This document shows positions 1 through 9,131 of a stretch of 64,000 bases of DNA, in pieces. The notes beneath the pieces are model-generated. The model saw nothing but the letters and a program-made list of their open reading frames with translations, searched no databases and was not told the DNA's origin. This DNA comes from Chondromyces crocatus. GTDB taxonomy: Bacteria > Myxococcota_A > Polyangia > Polyangiales > Polyangiaceae. How positions within the stretch are numbered: the first letter of the stretch is position 1; each line of letters opens with the position of its first letter. The position numbers and the translations under genes were made by a program. Location: NCBI RefSeq assembly GCF_001189295.1, contig NZ_CP012159.1, positions 3,670,973 through 3,734,972 of the forward strand. Reading direction: 5' to 3'.

Positions 1-159
1 TCGGTTCAGCTCCTCGCGAAGCGCCTCCAGGCGCTCCTTGCGACGGGCGACGAGGATCAGGGTGCGCGCCCGCGGACCGAGCTGCAGCGCGAGCGCGCGG
101 CCGATGCCGGAGGAAGCGCCAGTGATGAGGACGGCGCCTCGATCGATGGGCGAACTCAC
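1..159 (-). CDS. Short-chain dehydrogenase/reductase, N-terminal part
   Basis: Only the first 53 codons lie in the window and the gene continues past base 1. The N-terminus reads as a Rossmann nucleotide-binding start: a short lead, a hydrophobic beta strand, then the TGASSGIG glycine motif at about residues 14-20, typical of classical SDR oxidoreductases. A basic LVARRKERLEAL segment follows, the usual second strand and helix that select NADP(H). The start is a GTG with no ATG nearby. Substrate cannot be told from this fragment. Confidence 0.85.
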   Translation of the reverse strand, partial: MSSPIDRGAVLITGASSGIGRALALQLGPRARTLILVARRKERLEALREELNR

Positions 160-237
160 GGGACCAGGGTGCCGCCTGGAGCGGGGGAGGCGCAAGGGGC
201 ACGGCGGCAGGAGCGAGCGAGCCCGCTCCTTGCGTCG

Positions 238-1989
238 TCAGGGGACTTCGTGGGGACCGATGTCATAGATCCCTTGAGGTCGGGCGCCATCGATGAAGTC
301 ATGGGTCGGCGCGTCCTCGATCGTGCCGGCTCCGATGCAAGGCGAGCCCGCGGTGAGGCGGAACTCGGTGTCCACCTTGGGGTCTCCTTGCACATTGCCC
401 GTGTACGCTGCCGGGAGGGCGCCGAGCATGGCGAAATTCACGGCCGAAGTCCCGTTCCAGCGCCTGTAGAGGTATTCGTTGCCTCCCGACTGGGGCATGA
501 AGAAGAACAGGTTGTTCGTGAAACCCTTCGGGTTGGCCGTCTGATTCAGGACCGTCTCTTCATAGACGCCGTACCTGTACTGGTTGCGCCCACCGATCAG
601 GGTGTTGTTGCGAATGATCGCATATTGAGCATTCGGGTTTCCTCCCGCGTAGGGCGAGCCGAGGACGATGGCCGCCGATTTCGCGCTGACGGAGGTGGAG
701 CCATTGCCGGTTGCGTCGAGGTAGTTCGAATTGATGTGGATGTCCGGTGCGGGCACGTCGAGTTCCGGCAGGTAGATCGCCGCCGATTGATCGGCCGACG
801 CGCCGAAGATCACGTTGTTCACGATCCGTGAGGCGGAGCTGTAGCTGGCGATCCCGCCGCACCAGTACGAGACGCTGAGGCAGACCGGAGGGGTGCCCAT
901 GTCGGTGTTGATGAGGTTGCTGTCGATGAGCACGTCACCGCGGGTGGTCATGCCATAAGAGACGCCATTCATGGCGGTCCCGGCCTGGATGCGGTTCTTG
1001 AATACCTTCGTGTCGGGGCGCGCGCCGGAGTCGATGATGCCGAAGGAGGATTGCCCCGACCCGCTCCGGATCTGGTTCTCTCCCACCTGCGCGGCGGCCT
1101 GGGACTCGATGAGCACGCCGATGGAGGCGTCGTTCTCGGAGTTTCCTGCCTCGATCACGTTGTCGTTGATGAGCGCTCCGAGCTGCTCCGAGGGCGAGCC
1201 GAGCACGTGAACCGCGATGGATCGCTTGGCGTTGTTGACGTTGCCGTTGATGTGACCGCCGATGATCCGGTTCCCCCTGAGGATCGGCGAGCCGCCATCC
1301 AGGGTGATGGTGACGCCCCCGGGGGCGTTCGCAGGGGCCCCATCCTGCGCCTGGATGGTGAACCCTTCGACCACGGTGCTTCGCGAGATCGTCGAGTTCG
1401 CGCGGACGCAGGTGAACGAGGTACACGCGATGACGCTGGGATGCGCCGCAGGGTTCCAGGTCCACGAGGTGGCGTCGTGGCCGCCCTTCAGGCTGATGTG
1501 CTGGGTCAGGAGGACATCCTCCTCGTACCGCCCTTCGGCGACGTAGACGAACGTGTTGGGGCCGATCTGTTGCGCGTGCTCGATGCCTTTCTTGAGCGTG
1601 CGGACTGGCCTCTCGGTCGTGCCGGGGTTCTTGTCGTCCCCGTCGGGAGACACGAACGTGCCGAGCCCTTTGCAGATGCTCTCCGGATCGGCTCCACCCT
1701 TGCAGTCGTTGTCGATCCCGTCGCCACAGATCTCGGTCGGACCCGGGATCAGCGGATTGCCATCGTCACAGTCGCCGTCGCACTCCGACAGACCATCGCC
1801 GTCGAGGTCGGCGTCGCTGCACGCCCCCTCTCCCCCGCCGCCGGTCGCTCCCGAGCCCCCGGTGTTCCACGAGCCGCCCTCTCCCCCGCTTCCCGAGGTG
1901 TCGGCGGTGAACATCGGCCCGCAACCCCCTGCCACCCACAGCGCGCCCCCCGCCGCACACCAGAGCCATGCCGCCAGTCCTGCACGCAT
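238..1989 (-). CDS. Surface lipoprotein with MopE-type Asp-rich motif and right-handed beta-helix
   Basis: 583 aa. A signal peptide with a Cys at about residue 23 (VAGGC) and a long Gly/Ser/Thr linker indicate a lipoprotein. Residues about 57-105 are a MopE-like putative metal-binding motif (DLDGDGLSECDGDCDD, then EICGDGIDNDC), Asp- and Cys-rich. From about residue 108 the start LGTFVSPDGDDKNPGT is the DUF1565/right-handed beta-helix entry, and repeated NxxI and GN-rich turns continue to the C-terminus, as in pectate-lyase-like folds. This architecture is frequent in myxobacteria and the proteins are probably exported to the cell surface. Ligand or polysaccharide partner unknown. It is divergent from the gene at 2149. 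Confidence 0.85.
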   Translation of the reverse strand: MRAGLAAWLWCAAGGALWVAGGCGPMFTADTSGSGGEGGSWNTGGSGATGGGGEGACSDADLDGDGLSECDGDCDDGNPLIPGPTEICGDGIDNDCKGGADPESICKGLGTFVSPDGDDKNPGTTERPVRTLKKGIEHAQQIGPNTFVYVAEGRYEEDVLLTQHISLKGGHDATSWTWNPAAHPSVIACTSFTCVRANSTISRSTVVEGFTIQAQDGAPANAPGGVTITLDGGSPILRGNRIIGGHINGNVNNAKRSIAVHVLGSPSEQLGALINDNVIEAGNSENDASIGVLIESQAAAQVGENQIRSGSGQSSFGIIDSGARPDTKVFKNRIQAGTAMNGVSYGMTTRGDVLIDSNLINTDMGTPPVCLSVSYWCGGIASYSSASRIVNNVIFGASADQSAAIYLPELDVPAPDIHINSNYLDATGNGSTSVSAKSAAIVLGSPYAGGNPNAQYAIIRNNTLIGGRNQYRYGVYEETVLNQTANPKGFTNNLFFFMPQSGGNEYLYRRWNGTSAVNFAMLGALPAAYTGNVQGDPKVDTEFRLTAGSPCIGAGTIEDAPTHDFIDGARPQGIYDIGPHEVP

Positions 1990-2148
1990 CGGAAGCGCCC
2001 TCCATCGGAGGGGATCCTCGCACCGCTGAGGGCCCCCTCGGACCGATCACTCTACCAGAGAACGACGGATTCTTGCACGTTCCATGACCGCTCTGGACGC
2101 CTGAGCTAGGTTGATGCCTCGATTCCTGTCCAAGGAGCTTCTGTACCC

Positions 2149-3036
2149 ATGCGCGCCTTCATTCCGACCCTCATCACCCTGTCGCTCGCCGCCTCTCCTG
2201 TGCTCGCCCAGGAGGCGTCAGAGCCTTCTCCCGCGGACGCCTCCGACACCCGTGCCTGGACGAAATCACAGAACAACCGAGCCGGGATCGAGCTCGACTT
2301 CTTCAACTCGTCGGTGGACAGGGGCACCTTCGGAGGGGGGTCGGTCAGCAGGACGGGCATCTCCATCACCCCAGTCCTCCAGTTCGAGCTGGTCGATGAC
2401 GTGTACCTCGATGTCGAGCTGCCCATCGGGTACGGCTCGACGAGCTTCGGGAACCAGAGCGAAGGGAGTTTCCTCTTCGGAAATCCGACGCTCGGAGCAC
2501 ACTACGCGAAGGGGTTGAGTGACCGGCTCGCGTTCTTCGTGGGAGGCAGCGTCTCGATCCCGACCATCCACGATCCCGATTTCTCGACGCTGTTCGGCTC
2601 CCTGTTCAACGTGGCGCCCCTCCGCGCGAACTACGAAATCTACCGCTACGTGCCCGAGGCCATTGGCATTCGTGGCCGCGCCGGGGTGGAGGTGCGCATC
2701 CTCCCCTCGCTCATCTACCGCGGCGACATCAACCCGAACTTCTTCATCCCCACCGGTGGCGGAAACGCGGTGTTCCTCATCGATCAGGGGAACGAGATCG
2801 AGTACCGCCTCGACTCCGGCCTCGGCTTCGGCGGGCGCTTCCAGGCGACCTTCATCCTCACCGACACCAGCGACCATGTGCAGACCGCGCTCGAGCCCTT
2901 CGTGAGCTACGAGCCCCGGCCCTCTGGCCTCTACGCGCGCGCCGGCCTGCTCATGGCGCTCGACGAACAGCTCGGCTTCGCCTTCGACGAGGGGAAGATC
3001 CTCACGGGCCGCATGGCCGTGGGCTACAAGTGGTGA
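2149..3036 (+). CDS. Predicted outer-membrane beta-barrel protein
   Basis: 295 aa. A cleavable signal peptide is visible (MRAFIPTLITLSLAASPVLA, cut before QEA). The mature part alternates polar and hydrophobic residues with aromatic-ended strands (for example VYLDVELPIGYGSTSF and GRMAVGYKW at the very end), as expected for an outer-membrane barrel that ends in an aromatic residue. An AAGGAG ribosome site lies about 11 bases before the ATG. No specific family was recognised; it could be a porin-like or transporter-type barrel. Confidence 0.75.
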   Translation: MRAFIPTLITLSLAASPVLAQEASEPSPADASDTRAWTKSQNNRAGIELDFFNSSVDRGTFGGGSVSRTGISITPVLQFELVDDVYLDVELPIGYGSTSFGNQSEGSFLFGNPTLGAHYAKGLSDRLAFFVGGSVSIPTIHDPDFSTLFGSLFNVAPLRANYEIYRYVPEAIGIRGRAGVEVRILPSLIYRGDINPNFFIPTGGGNAVFLIDQGNEIEYRLDSGLGFGGRFQATFILTDTSDHVQTALEPFVSYEPRPSGLYARAGLLMALDEQLGFAFDEGKILTGRMAVGYKW

Positions 3037-3073
3037 GCTGGGGGTTCACCCCTCCCCAGGGCGCGAGGACCCG

Positions 3074-3403
3074 CTAGAACCAGCGCCTGCTGCCGCCGAG
3101 GGCAGCGTCCTCGTGCCGCGTGGTCTCAGCACGCCGGTCCTTGTTCTTGCGCCCGACATACTGCCCGATGTGATCGAAATCCCGGCTCATCCCGAGCTCG
3201 GCCTTGGTGCGCGCGACGTGGATCGTCCCGTCGCGCACCTCGGTCACATCACTCCATGACACCAGGCAGTCCCTCGGAAAAAGAAAGCCCTTCTCGACCA
3301 TGATGGACCCGGCTTGTGTGCCGATGACCTTGCCGAGCTTCTCACCATCCACGCTGCGGACCTCCATCCCCTCTTCAATGCATCCCTCGAACGGGCTCTG
3401 CAT
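3074..3403 (-). CDS. DUF2171/PRC-barrel-like protein
   Basis: 109 aa from the chosen ATG. A longer frame is open upstream, but the ATG at 3403 is preceded at 5-6 bases by GAGGAGG, so this start is preferred. The segment IEEGMEVRSVDGEKLGKVIG followed by IMVEKGFLFPRDCLVSWSDV and a DGTIHVARTK strand matches the beta-barrel pattern of DUF2171/PRC-barrel stress proteins. The C-terminus is charged (GRKNKDRRAE). Cytosolic, function unknown in the family. It is convergent with the barrel gene at 2149. Confidence 0.75.
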   Translation of the reverse strand: MQSPFEGCIEEGMEVRSVDGEKLGKVIGTQAGSIMVEKGFLFPRDCLVSWSDVTEVRDGTIHVARTKAELGMSRDFDHIGQYVGRKNKDRRAETTRHEDAALGGSRRWF

Positions 3404-3496
3404 ACGGACCTCCTCGGGGTAGCGCGTCGTCTCCTGGGTGAAGCGTCCAGGTGCCACGTGGACGGTCGATGCATCGAGCATGCCGATGCCGGGTGA

Positions 3497-4510
3497 TCAG
3501 TTCCCGTCCGAGAGACCCCAGCCGAAGCCCATGCTCTCCAGGGCACCGAGCAGTTCATGCGTGCTGGCGTGCGCAGGGAGGAGCCGCTCCTCCAGCAACC
3601 CGAGCGCCTCGCGGCATGCTGCCTCGCCCTGCGCATCGACCGTGTGAAAGACCAGGCGGCTCAGGCCGGCGAGGCGGGCTGCCAGCATTTGCAGGCACGC
3701 CATCAGCACCTTGTTCCCCCCGAAGGCCCCAGTGCCCCAGTGCCCGGTGTGGATCGTCACCTGTGGCTCCGCGTGCCCGGTGGCGAGCTGGGACTCGAGG
3801 CGGGCTGCGGTGAAGCCGGTGAACGCCGTCTGCACCACGTCGGCGATCTGCTCGGCCGTGTACCGGCCGCTCGCCCCGGGGATGGCTTCCATCGCGATGA
3901 GGTTGCTCACGGTGGGTGGGTCGAGCGGGCGGGTCGCTTTCCGGATCACGTCCGCGGTGGCCCGAGCGAAGCGGTTGCCATAGAGGCCGTCCGGCAGGGC
4001 CGCCGGATGCAGCGTATCGATGGCGCAGCGCCGCTCGACGCCGCGGATCAGCACCGGCGTCGGCACCTTGTTTTCCCGTGTCCTCGCCTTCACGAAGGGG
4101 TCCGCAGAGACCTTGAGGGCCTCCCGCAGCGAGCCCAGCGCCGGATGCTCGGCGGTCTGGAGCTCGTCCTGCGCGAACAGCGGCCCACCGTAGCCGAAGA
4201 ACAGGTTCACATCGGCGAAGTTGACGTACCAGGCCATCTGGGGCGCGGTCCCGCTGGCCGTCTCGGGCTCGTAGGTGAAGAACGAACGGTCCAGCACGAA
4301 CTCCGGCGTGTGCGAAGGGAGCTGCGCCGGGACGGGCAGCGCCCACCAGCGAGAGACGACGAGCGTGCCCCCATGCTTCGTGCCGGGAGGGCACGCGATG
4401 TCGTGGATCACCTGCTTGTTCGGGTTGGCGAGCCGCGGCGGGTGCGAGGTGACCAGTTCATGGGCGTCGAACGAGACGCGGACGAGGAGTGACTCATCGT
4501 GGGGGGACAT
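3497..4510 (-). CDS. Poly(ADP-ribose) glycohydrolase (PARG)-like protein
   Basis: 337 aa. Two regions resemble the catalytic macrodomain of PARG: VNFADVNLFFGYGGPLFAQD plus EL at residues 96-117, which lines up with the PARG VDFAN...GGG...QEE loop, and HTGHWGTGAFGGNK at about 254-267, which matches the conserved GNWGCGAFGG segment near the C-terminus of PARG. The catalytic Glu would be E116 (Q-D-E in place of Q-E-E). The expected reaction is hydrolysis of ADP-ribose chains from proteins. The gene stands alone with no ART-type toxin beside it. The family is assigned by motif only; distant divergence is obvious and the activity is inferred. Confidence 0.72.
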   Translation of the reverse strand: MSPHDESLLVRVSFDAHELVTSHPPRLANPNKQVIHDIACPPGTKHGGTLVVSRWWALPVPAQLPSHTPEFVLDRSFFTYEPETASGTAPQMAWYVNFADVNLFFGYGGPLFAQDELQTAEHPALGSLREALKVSADPFVKARTRENKVPTPVLIRGVERRCAIDTLHPAALPDGLYGNRFARATADVIRKATRPLDPPTVSNLIAMEAIPGASGRYTAEQIADVVQTAFTGFTAARLESQLATGHAEPQVTIHTGHWGTGAFGGNKVLMACLQMLAARLAGLSRLVFHTVDAQGEAACREALGLLEERLLPAHASTHELLGALESMGFGWGLSDGN

Positions 4511-4621
4511 GATGGCGGAGCATGCCAGCGTGCGGATGCGGCCGCTACCTGCAGACTCCCCTGGAGATGCGCGTGTCGAGGGGAGATCTGCGTGGCGCCC
4601 GAGCGCAACCCTCTCCGTTCG

Positions 4622-5674
4622 CTAGCGTGCGAGGGCACCACCGATGGCGCCACCCATCACACCGAAGCCGACGGCGCCACCGCCGATGGAACCGGCACTA
4701 CCGCCCATCGGACCCATCCCGCCACCGCGGCCGATCACCGAGTTCGCGGCGCCTGCAACGCTGCCCACGCCGGCGCTGCTGTTGGCTCCGATGGCGCCGA
4801 CCGAGCCGAACCCCGGGATGCTCCCGCCGCCGAACGCAGCCCCGCCCGGGAACCCTGGAGGCTGCGCGACGCCAGGGATCTGCGGGTAGGCGAGGGAAGA
4901 AGTCCCCGGGCCGGGGGCGAACGTCGCGCCCGGTGTCTGCGGCAGCCCAGGAGCTGCCGAGGTGGGGGGTCGCATCCCGTAGCCGCCACTGTCACCGCCC
5001 ACCCCGAAGAAGAAGCCGGCGGGGGCCTGGGCCACCTGAGCGGGTTCCATGGGCACGGGCTGCACCACCACCACGTGCGTGGACGCGGCTGGCGCGGTCT
5101 GCTCCGCGCGCTGCGGCTTCGGCTTCGGCCTCGGAGGGGCGCTCGAGAGCTGCACGCCGAGGAACCGGCGCTCGCCTGCGCGCATCACCTCCATCAGCAC
5201 CGCCGTACCTGGCGCGAGCGACGTCAGGTAGTCCTCCAAGGCCTCCGCCTTGTCCACGGAGCGCCCGTCCACGGCGAGCACCGCGTCGCCTTTCTGGAGC
5301 AGCGCGGCCGACGGCCCCGACGAGAGCAGTGTCGCCACCCGCTCCCGCGCGTTTCCCTTCTTCTTCACGTCTTCCTTGTGGGGCTCCCGCTCACTCCTGC
5401 GCTCCTCGGCCTGCTGCTGCGGCGGCGCGGCGCGCAGAGGTCGCGGCTCATCCGCGAGCGCATCTCGGCCCGGTGTTTCCGCCTGGTGAGCGCTCGGGTC
5501 TTGCACCTGCCGATCATTCCCAGCCTGTGCAGGTACCTCGGCCGGCCGAGCCTTCTCCGCGGCCCAGGCCACGTTCTCATCCTGCCCGCGCCCAGCGTGG
5601 ATCATCGCGATCGCGGCGGCGCCCGCGGCCACCATGCCGAGCGCCACATGCACGGTCTTCGCTCCAGTCATCAT
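4622..5674 (-). CDS. Membrane-anchored PDZ-domain protein with Gly/Pro-rich tail
   Basis: 350 aa from ATG 5674, which has AGGAGGA 6 bases upstream; a second ATG follows directly. Residues about 5-25 are a hydrophobic anchor or signal (VHVALGMVAAGAAAIAMI). A charged Glu/Lys/Arg/Gln-rich region leads to a PDZ-like domain at about 110-180 (SAALLQKGDAVLAVDGRSVD, then LEDYLTSL, LMEVMRAGERRFLGVQL), lacking any protease domain. The final 130 residues are Gly/Pro/Ala-rich and low complexity, ending in repeated GGxxG. Likely a periplasmic or membrane scaffold; the target is unknown. Its start codon overlaps that of the divergent gene at 5673. Confidence 0.7.
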   Translation of the reverse strand: MMTGAKTVHVALGMVAAGAAAIAMIHAGRGQDENVAWAAEKARPAEVPAQAGNDRQVQDPSAHQAETPGRDALADEPRPLRAAPPQQQAEERRSEREPHKEDVKKKGNARERVATLLSSGPSAALLQKGDAVLAVDGRSVDKAEALEDYLTSLAPGTAVLMEVMRAGERRFLGVQLSSAPPRPKPKPQRAEQTAPAASTHVVVVQPVPMEPAQVAQAPAGFFFGVGGDSGGYGMRPPTSAAPGLPQTPGATFAPGPGTSSLAYPQIPGVAQPPGFPGGAAFGGGSIPGFGSVGAIGANSSAGVGSVAGAANSVIGRGGGMGPMGGSAGSIGGGAVGFGVMGGAIGGALAR

Positions 5675-7373
5675 GGCTGCTCCTCCTGCTGGGCCTACAG
5701 GCAAGGATGTCGCCACCCTCCCACACGGCCTCACGCTCCAGCCGGTCCACCTGCCGCGCGCCGCGGATCACCTCGCCTCCCCGGACCACCCCGACTACCT
5801 TGGTGACGCCGTGCCCGTCCCTCCCTCGCTGCTCAACGACCTCACCGTCGTCGGTCCCCTGGGCTCTCTGGCCATCTCCCAGATCAAGCCCCGCAGCTCC
5901 TCGCTCGCGCTGCGCGCCATCCGCTGGCATGAAGGCCTCGAACGACTCGGCCTCGTCCTTCCCTTCTTCATGGTGCATGACGTGGGCCTCCTGTTCGCGG
6001 CACCCCGCGAGCAGCTCGAACTCGGCGCGCGCTGTCCCATCGAGCGCCTCCAGCGCCCGCACCTGGACCCTGGCCGTGGGATCTCCCTCCACGACATCGA
6101 GGGATACCGCGCCCTGCTCGACGAGATCGGCGAGAGCGAGGCCGCGCGCCGTGCCCCCCAGCTCAAGCTGAACGACGACCTCATCACCGTCGTCCTCTCC
6201 CGGGTCCTCGGCACCGTCGCCTCTCGGCTCACGGTCACCCCCGGCTACCGCAGCCGCATCCCTGTCGACGCCTCCCTGTTCGACGGCATCGAGTCCCAGC
6301 TCGCCGCGCTCTTCGAGACGTCGACGCTCCCTGCCGAGGTGCGCGTCTCCCGCGTCTTCGAGATCCAGACCCTCCGGGCCCTCGCCGATGCTCGCCTGTT
6401 CGTCCTCACCATGGCCGACGCGCTGGACATCGACACCCTCCGCCTCTTCGGCATGCTGGGTTCCGAGGCCAGCGCCGGCGCGCTCGCCCAGGTGGATCTC
6501 CTCGCTGCCCTCGAATCGCCGGAGGCCAACGACATCGTGAACTTCTCCCTCGAGATCCTGCCGAGCGTGCTGGAGACCAAGACGCGCCCTGCTGCGGGCA
6601 CCTCGGCCGCGCATGGGTTCTCCGGGATCAACACCCGCGGCACCATCGACGGTCTCGTCCTCACGGAACTCGCATGGGACGACCTCGAACTGGCCCGCCG
6701 GATCGCCGACAACGAGGTCCTTTACTACGCGCGCGAGCAGAGCCGCGAAGAGCAGCGCCGCATCCACTACCTGCTGGTCGACGCCTCGGCGTCCATGCGC
6801 GGCGACCGCCAGACCTTCGCCCGTGGCATGGCCATCGCCACCGGGAAGAAGCTCCTGCTCGAAGGGGAAGACGTCGCCTTCCGCTTCTATGACGCGCGGC
6901 TCTACGAGATCCAGCGCGCGAAGTCGGGGCAGCTCCCCACGGCCCACATCCTCTCGTTCAAGGGCGAGCGAGGCCGCAATCCAGCGCGCGTCTTCGCCGA
7001 ACTCGCCACCGATCTCGACATCGCTCGTCACCACGACCCCCGGACACCGGTCGTCCACCTCTTCACCCACGCCGCCCTCTACATCCCGCGCGAGATGGTC
7101 CAGGCCGTGCGCGCCCACGCCCACCTCTCGGCGGTGTTCATCCTCCCCTCGGGGGGGCAGCTCGACCTCGACTACCTCGACCTGCTCGACGCCCACTGGG
7201 TCGTCGATCACGCGACGATCGCTGGCGGAGGCGCTGCCCGGGCGACAGCGGCGCGCTCCATCCTCGGCGAGACCCATGGCGATGCCGCCACGGCGCCCGT
7301 GAGCCTCCGGAGCGTCGACGCCACGGCCCACCCCTCCAGCGCGCGCGACGACGAAGCGCGCCTCACCCGCTGA
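5673..7373 (+). CDS. von Willebrand factor A (vWA) domain protein
   Basis: 566 aa. The C-terminal third holds a vWA domain: HYLLVDASASM at about residue 369 provides the DxSxS MIDAS motif, followed by helices and strands (FRFYDARLYEI, VVHLFTHAALYI, LSAVFILPSG). The N-terminal 350 residues are helical and unassigned. There is no signal peptide, so it is probably cytosolic, like the vWA partners of MoxR-type ATPases, but no ATPase is adjacent. It ends only 2 bases before ureD, so the two are likely co-transcribed. The start is uncertain: ATG 5673 has no clear ribosome site and overlaps the opposing start codon at 5674. Confidence 0.72.
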   Translation: MAAPPAGPTGKDVATLPHGLTLQPVHLPRAADHLASPDHPDYLGDAVPVPPSLLNDLTVVGPLGSLAISQIKPRSSSLALRAIRWHEGLERLGLVLPFFMVHDVGLLFAAPREQLELGARCPIERLQRPHLDPGRGISLHDIEGYRALLDEIGESEAARRAPQLKLNDDLITVVLSRVLGTVASRLTVTPGYRSRIPVDASLFDGIESQLAALFETSTLPAEVRVSRVFEIQTLRALADARLFVLTMADALDIDTLRLFGMLGSEASAGALAQVDLLAALESPEANDIVNFSLEILPSVLETKTRPAAGTSAAHGFSGINTRGTIDGLVLTELAWDDLELARRIADNEVLYYAREQSREEQRRIHYLLVDASASMRGDRQTFARGMAIATGKKLLLEGEDVAFRFYDARLYEIQRAKSGQLPTAHILSFKGERGRNPARVFAELATDLDIARHHDPRTPVVHLFTHAALYIPREMVQAVRAHAHLSAVFILPSGGQLDLDYLDLLDAHWVVDHATIAGGGAARATAARSILGETHGDAATAPVSLRSVDATAHPSSARDDEARLTR

Positions 7374-7375
7374 GC

Positions 7376-8218
7376 ATGGACCCGAAGGCGTCGCCCGAGC
7401 GGGCGGGGGGCGGCACCCTGGGCGTCGCCCGCGTCGATGGAGCCTCGGCCGTCGTCTCCTCCCGCGCAGACGCCCCCCTCAAGCTCCTCGTCCCTCGGCC
7501 GCGTGGACCTGCGGCCTGGATCTACGCGGCGACGCTCGGCGGTGGGTTGCTCCCTGGCGACAGCATCGACCTCGACCTCGACCTCGCGCCGGCAGCCGCC
7601 GCGCTCGTCGCCACCCAGTCTTCCACCAAGATCTACCCCAGCGATGGGCGTCCCTCGGTGCAGACCCTCCGCGCTCGCCTCGCCGACGGCGCCTTCCTCG
7701 CGTGGCTTCCGGATCCTCTCTGCCCCTTCGCCGGCGCGATCTACCGCCAGCACCAGCGCATCGACCTGTCGCCCGGGGCCTCGCTCGCCCTCGTCGACGC
7801 CATCGTCTCCGGCCGAGCTGCGCGGGCCGAGCGCTGGCAGTTCACGTCCCTCCACTGCACCACCGAGATCTTCGTCGACGGGCGCCTCACGATCCGCGAC
7901 GCGCTCCACCTCGAAGACGACGCCGACCTCTCCGTCGCGGACCGCATGGGCCGCTTCGACGCGCTCGCCACCGTGCTGCTGCTCGGGCCTGCCCTCGCCG
8001 AGGCGGCCGCGGGCCTGGTCGAGCGGTTCGCCGCCACCCCGCTGCGGGCCGAGCCGCGCCAGCTCGCGTCCCTCCACACGGCGGTCAATCCGGTCGCTGG
8101 CGGCGCGCTGCTCCGCATCGCCGGCGAGCGCATCGAGGAGGTGACCGCCGCCGTCCGCAGCGCGCTCCAGGTCCTCACGCCACTCCTCGGTGAGGACCCG
8201 TGGGCGCGGCGGTGGTGA
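7376..8218 (+). CDS. ureD: Urease accessory protein UreD
   Basis: 280 aa, normal for UreD. Recognised by GGGLLPGDSIDLDLDLAP followed by ALVATQSSTKIYPS, the UreD equivalent of the GD...TQGATK(V/I)Y core, and by a middle segment FAGAIYRQHQRIDLSPGASL. UreD (UreH) binds apo-urease and forms the UreD-UreF-UreG complex that delivers Ni(2+) through an internal tunnel. It lies 2.3 kb before the urease structural genes, separated from them by a divergent lysR/SDR pair, and seems to be co-transcribed with the vWA gene in front of it. It is convergent with lysR, with only 7 bases between the stops. Confidence 0.9.
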   Translation: MDPKASPERAGGGTLGVARVDGASAVVSSRADAPLKLLVPRPRGPAAWIYAATLGGGLLPGDSIDLDLDLAPAAAALVATQSSTKIYPSDGRPSVQTLRARLADGAFLAWLPDPLCPFAGAIYRQHQRIDLSPGASLALVDAIVSGRAARAERWQFTSLHCTTEIFVDGRLTIRDALHLEDDADLSVADRMGRFDALATVLLLGPALAEAAAGLVERFAATPLRAEPRQLASLHTAVNPVAGGALLRIAGERIEEVTAAVRSALQVLTPLLGEDPWARRW

Positions 8219-8225
8219 GGCGCGT

Positions 8226-9131
8226 CTACGGCGCGGCGACGTGGCCCCGCGCCATCTCCACGAACGCGCGCAGCCCGGCCGACATCTGCCGACGGCTCGG
8301 GTAGTACAGGTACAGACCGGGGTACGGCGGACACCAGTCGTCGAGCACCCGCTCCAGCCGACCCTCGTTCAGCGACGGGGTGGCCATCGCCTCGAACACG
8401 GACGCCAGCCCGACCCCGTCGATCGCGGCGTGGATCATCAGCGTCTGGCTGCCCAGCGTGAGAGGGCCTTGCACGTCCACCGTCTGCTCCTTGCCGGCCT
8501 TCTCGAACTCCCAGGGGAACAGCGCGCCGCTCTGGAAGCGGTACCGGATGCAGGCGTGCGCTTTCAGATCGGAAGGGACCTTCGGCCTCCCTCGCTGAGC
8601 GAAATAGCTCGGCGAACCCACGATCGCCCAGCGTTGCTGGGGCCCGATCGGCACGGCGATCATGTCCTGCTGCACACTCTCCCCGAAGCGGATGCCGGCG
8701 TCGAAGCCTCCCGCGACCACGTCCACGAGGCCGTCTTCGCAGACGACCTCCAGCTGCATCTGGGGATGCGCTCGCAGAAAGCGGCCCATGATCGGGGTCA
8801 GCACCATCTCCGCCGCCAGGTGGGACGAGTTGATCCGCAGCGTCCCCACCGGCGTGTCGCGGAAAGCGTTCACCTCGTCGAGCGCGTCCCCGATCTCGCG
8901 GAACGACGTGCTCAACCGCCCGAGCAGCCGATCTCCCGCCTCGGTCGGTGAGACGCTCCGGCTGGTCCGGTGCAGCAAGCGGACGCCGAGGTTCTCCTCC
9001 AGCTCGCGCACCGCGTGGCTGAGCGCCGAAGGGGACACGCCCAGCTCCACGGCGGCCCGTCGAAAATTGCGGTGCGTCGCCACGGCCACGAAGGCGGAGA
9101 GGCGCGTGAAGTCCATCCGGGGGGGGGCCAT
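8226..9131 (-). CDS. LysR-family transcriptional regulator
   Basis: 301 aa from ATG 9131 (a second ATG at 9116 is also possible). Residues 6-65 are the winged HTH: DFTRLSAFVAVATHRNFRRA, then LGVSPSALSHAVRELEENLG and RLLHRTSRSVSPTEAG. The rest is the periplasmic-binding-like effector domain (GTLRINSSHLAAEMVL; FDAGIRFGESVQQDM; MIHAAIDGVGLA). The subfamily resembles regulators that sit beside SDR or quinone reductase genes. The divergent SDR at 9375, across 243 bp, is the obvious target. Confidence 0.92.
   Translation of the reverse strand: MAPPRMDFTRLSAFVAVATHRNFRRAAVELGVSPSALSHAVRELEENLGVRLLHRTSRSVSPTEAGDRLLGRLSTSFREIGDALDEVNAFRDTPVGTLRINSSHLAAEMVLTPIMGRFLRAHPQMQLEVVCEDGLVDVVAGGFDAGIRFGESVQQDMIAVPIGPQQRWAIVGSPSYFAQRGRPKVPSDLKAHACIRYRFQSGALFPWEFEKAGKEQTVDVQGPLTLGSQTLMIHAAIDGVGLASVFEAMATPSLNEGRLERVLDDWCPPYPGLYLYYPSRRQMSAGLRAFVEMARGHVAAP

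Noticed and set aside
5577-7331. Minus-strand frame of 584 codons opposite the vWA gene
   Set aside because: Gly/Glu/Arg-biased shadow; the plus strand has the vWA motifs.
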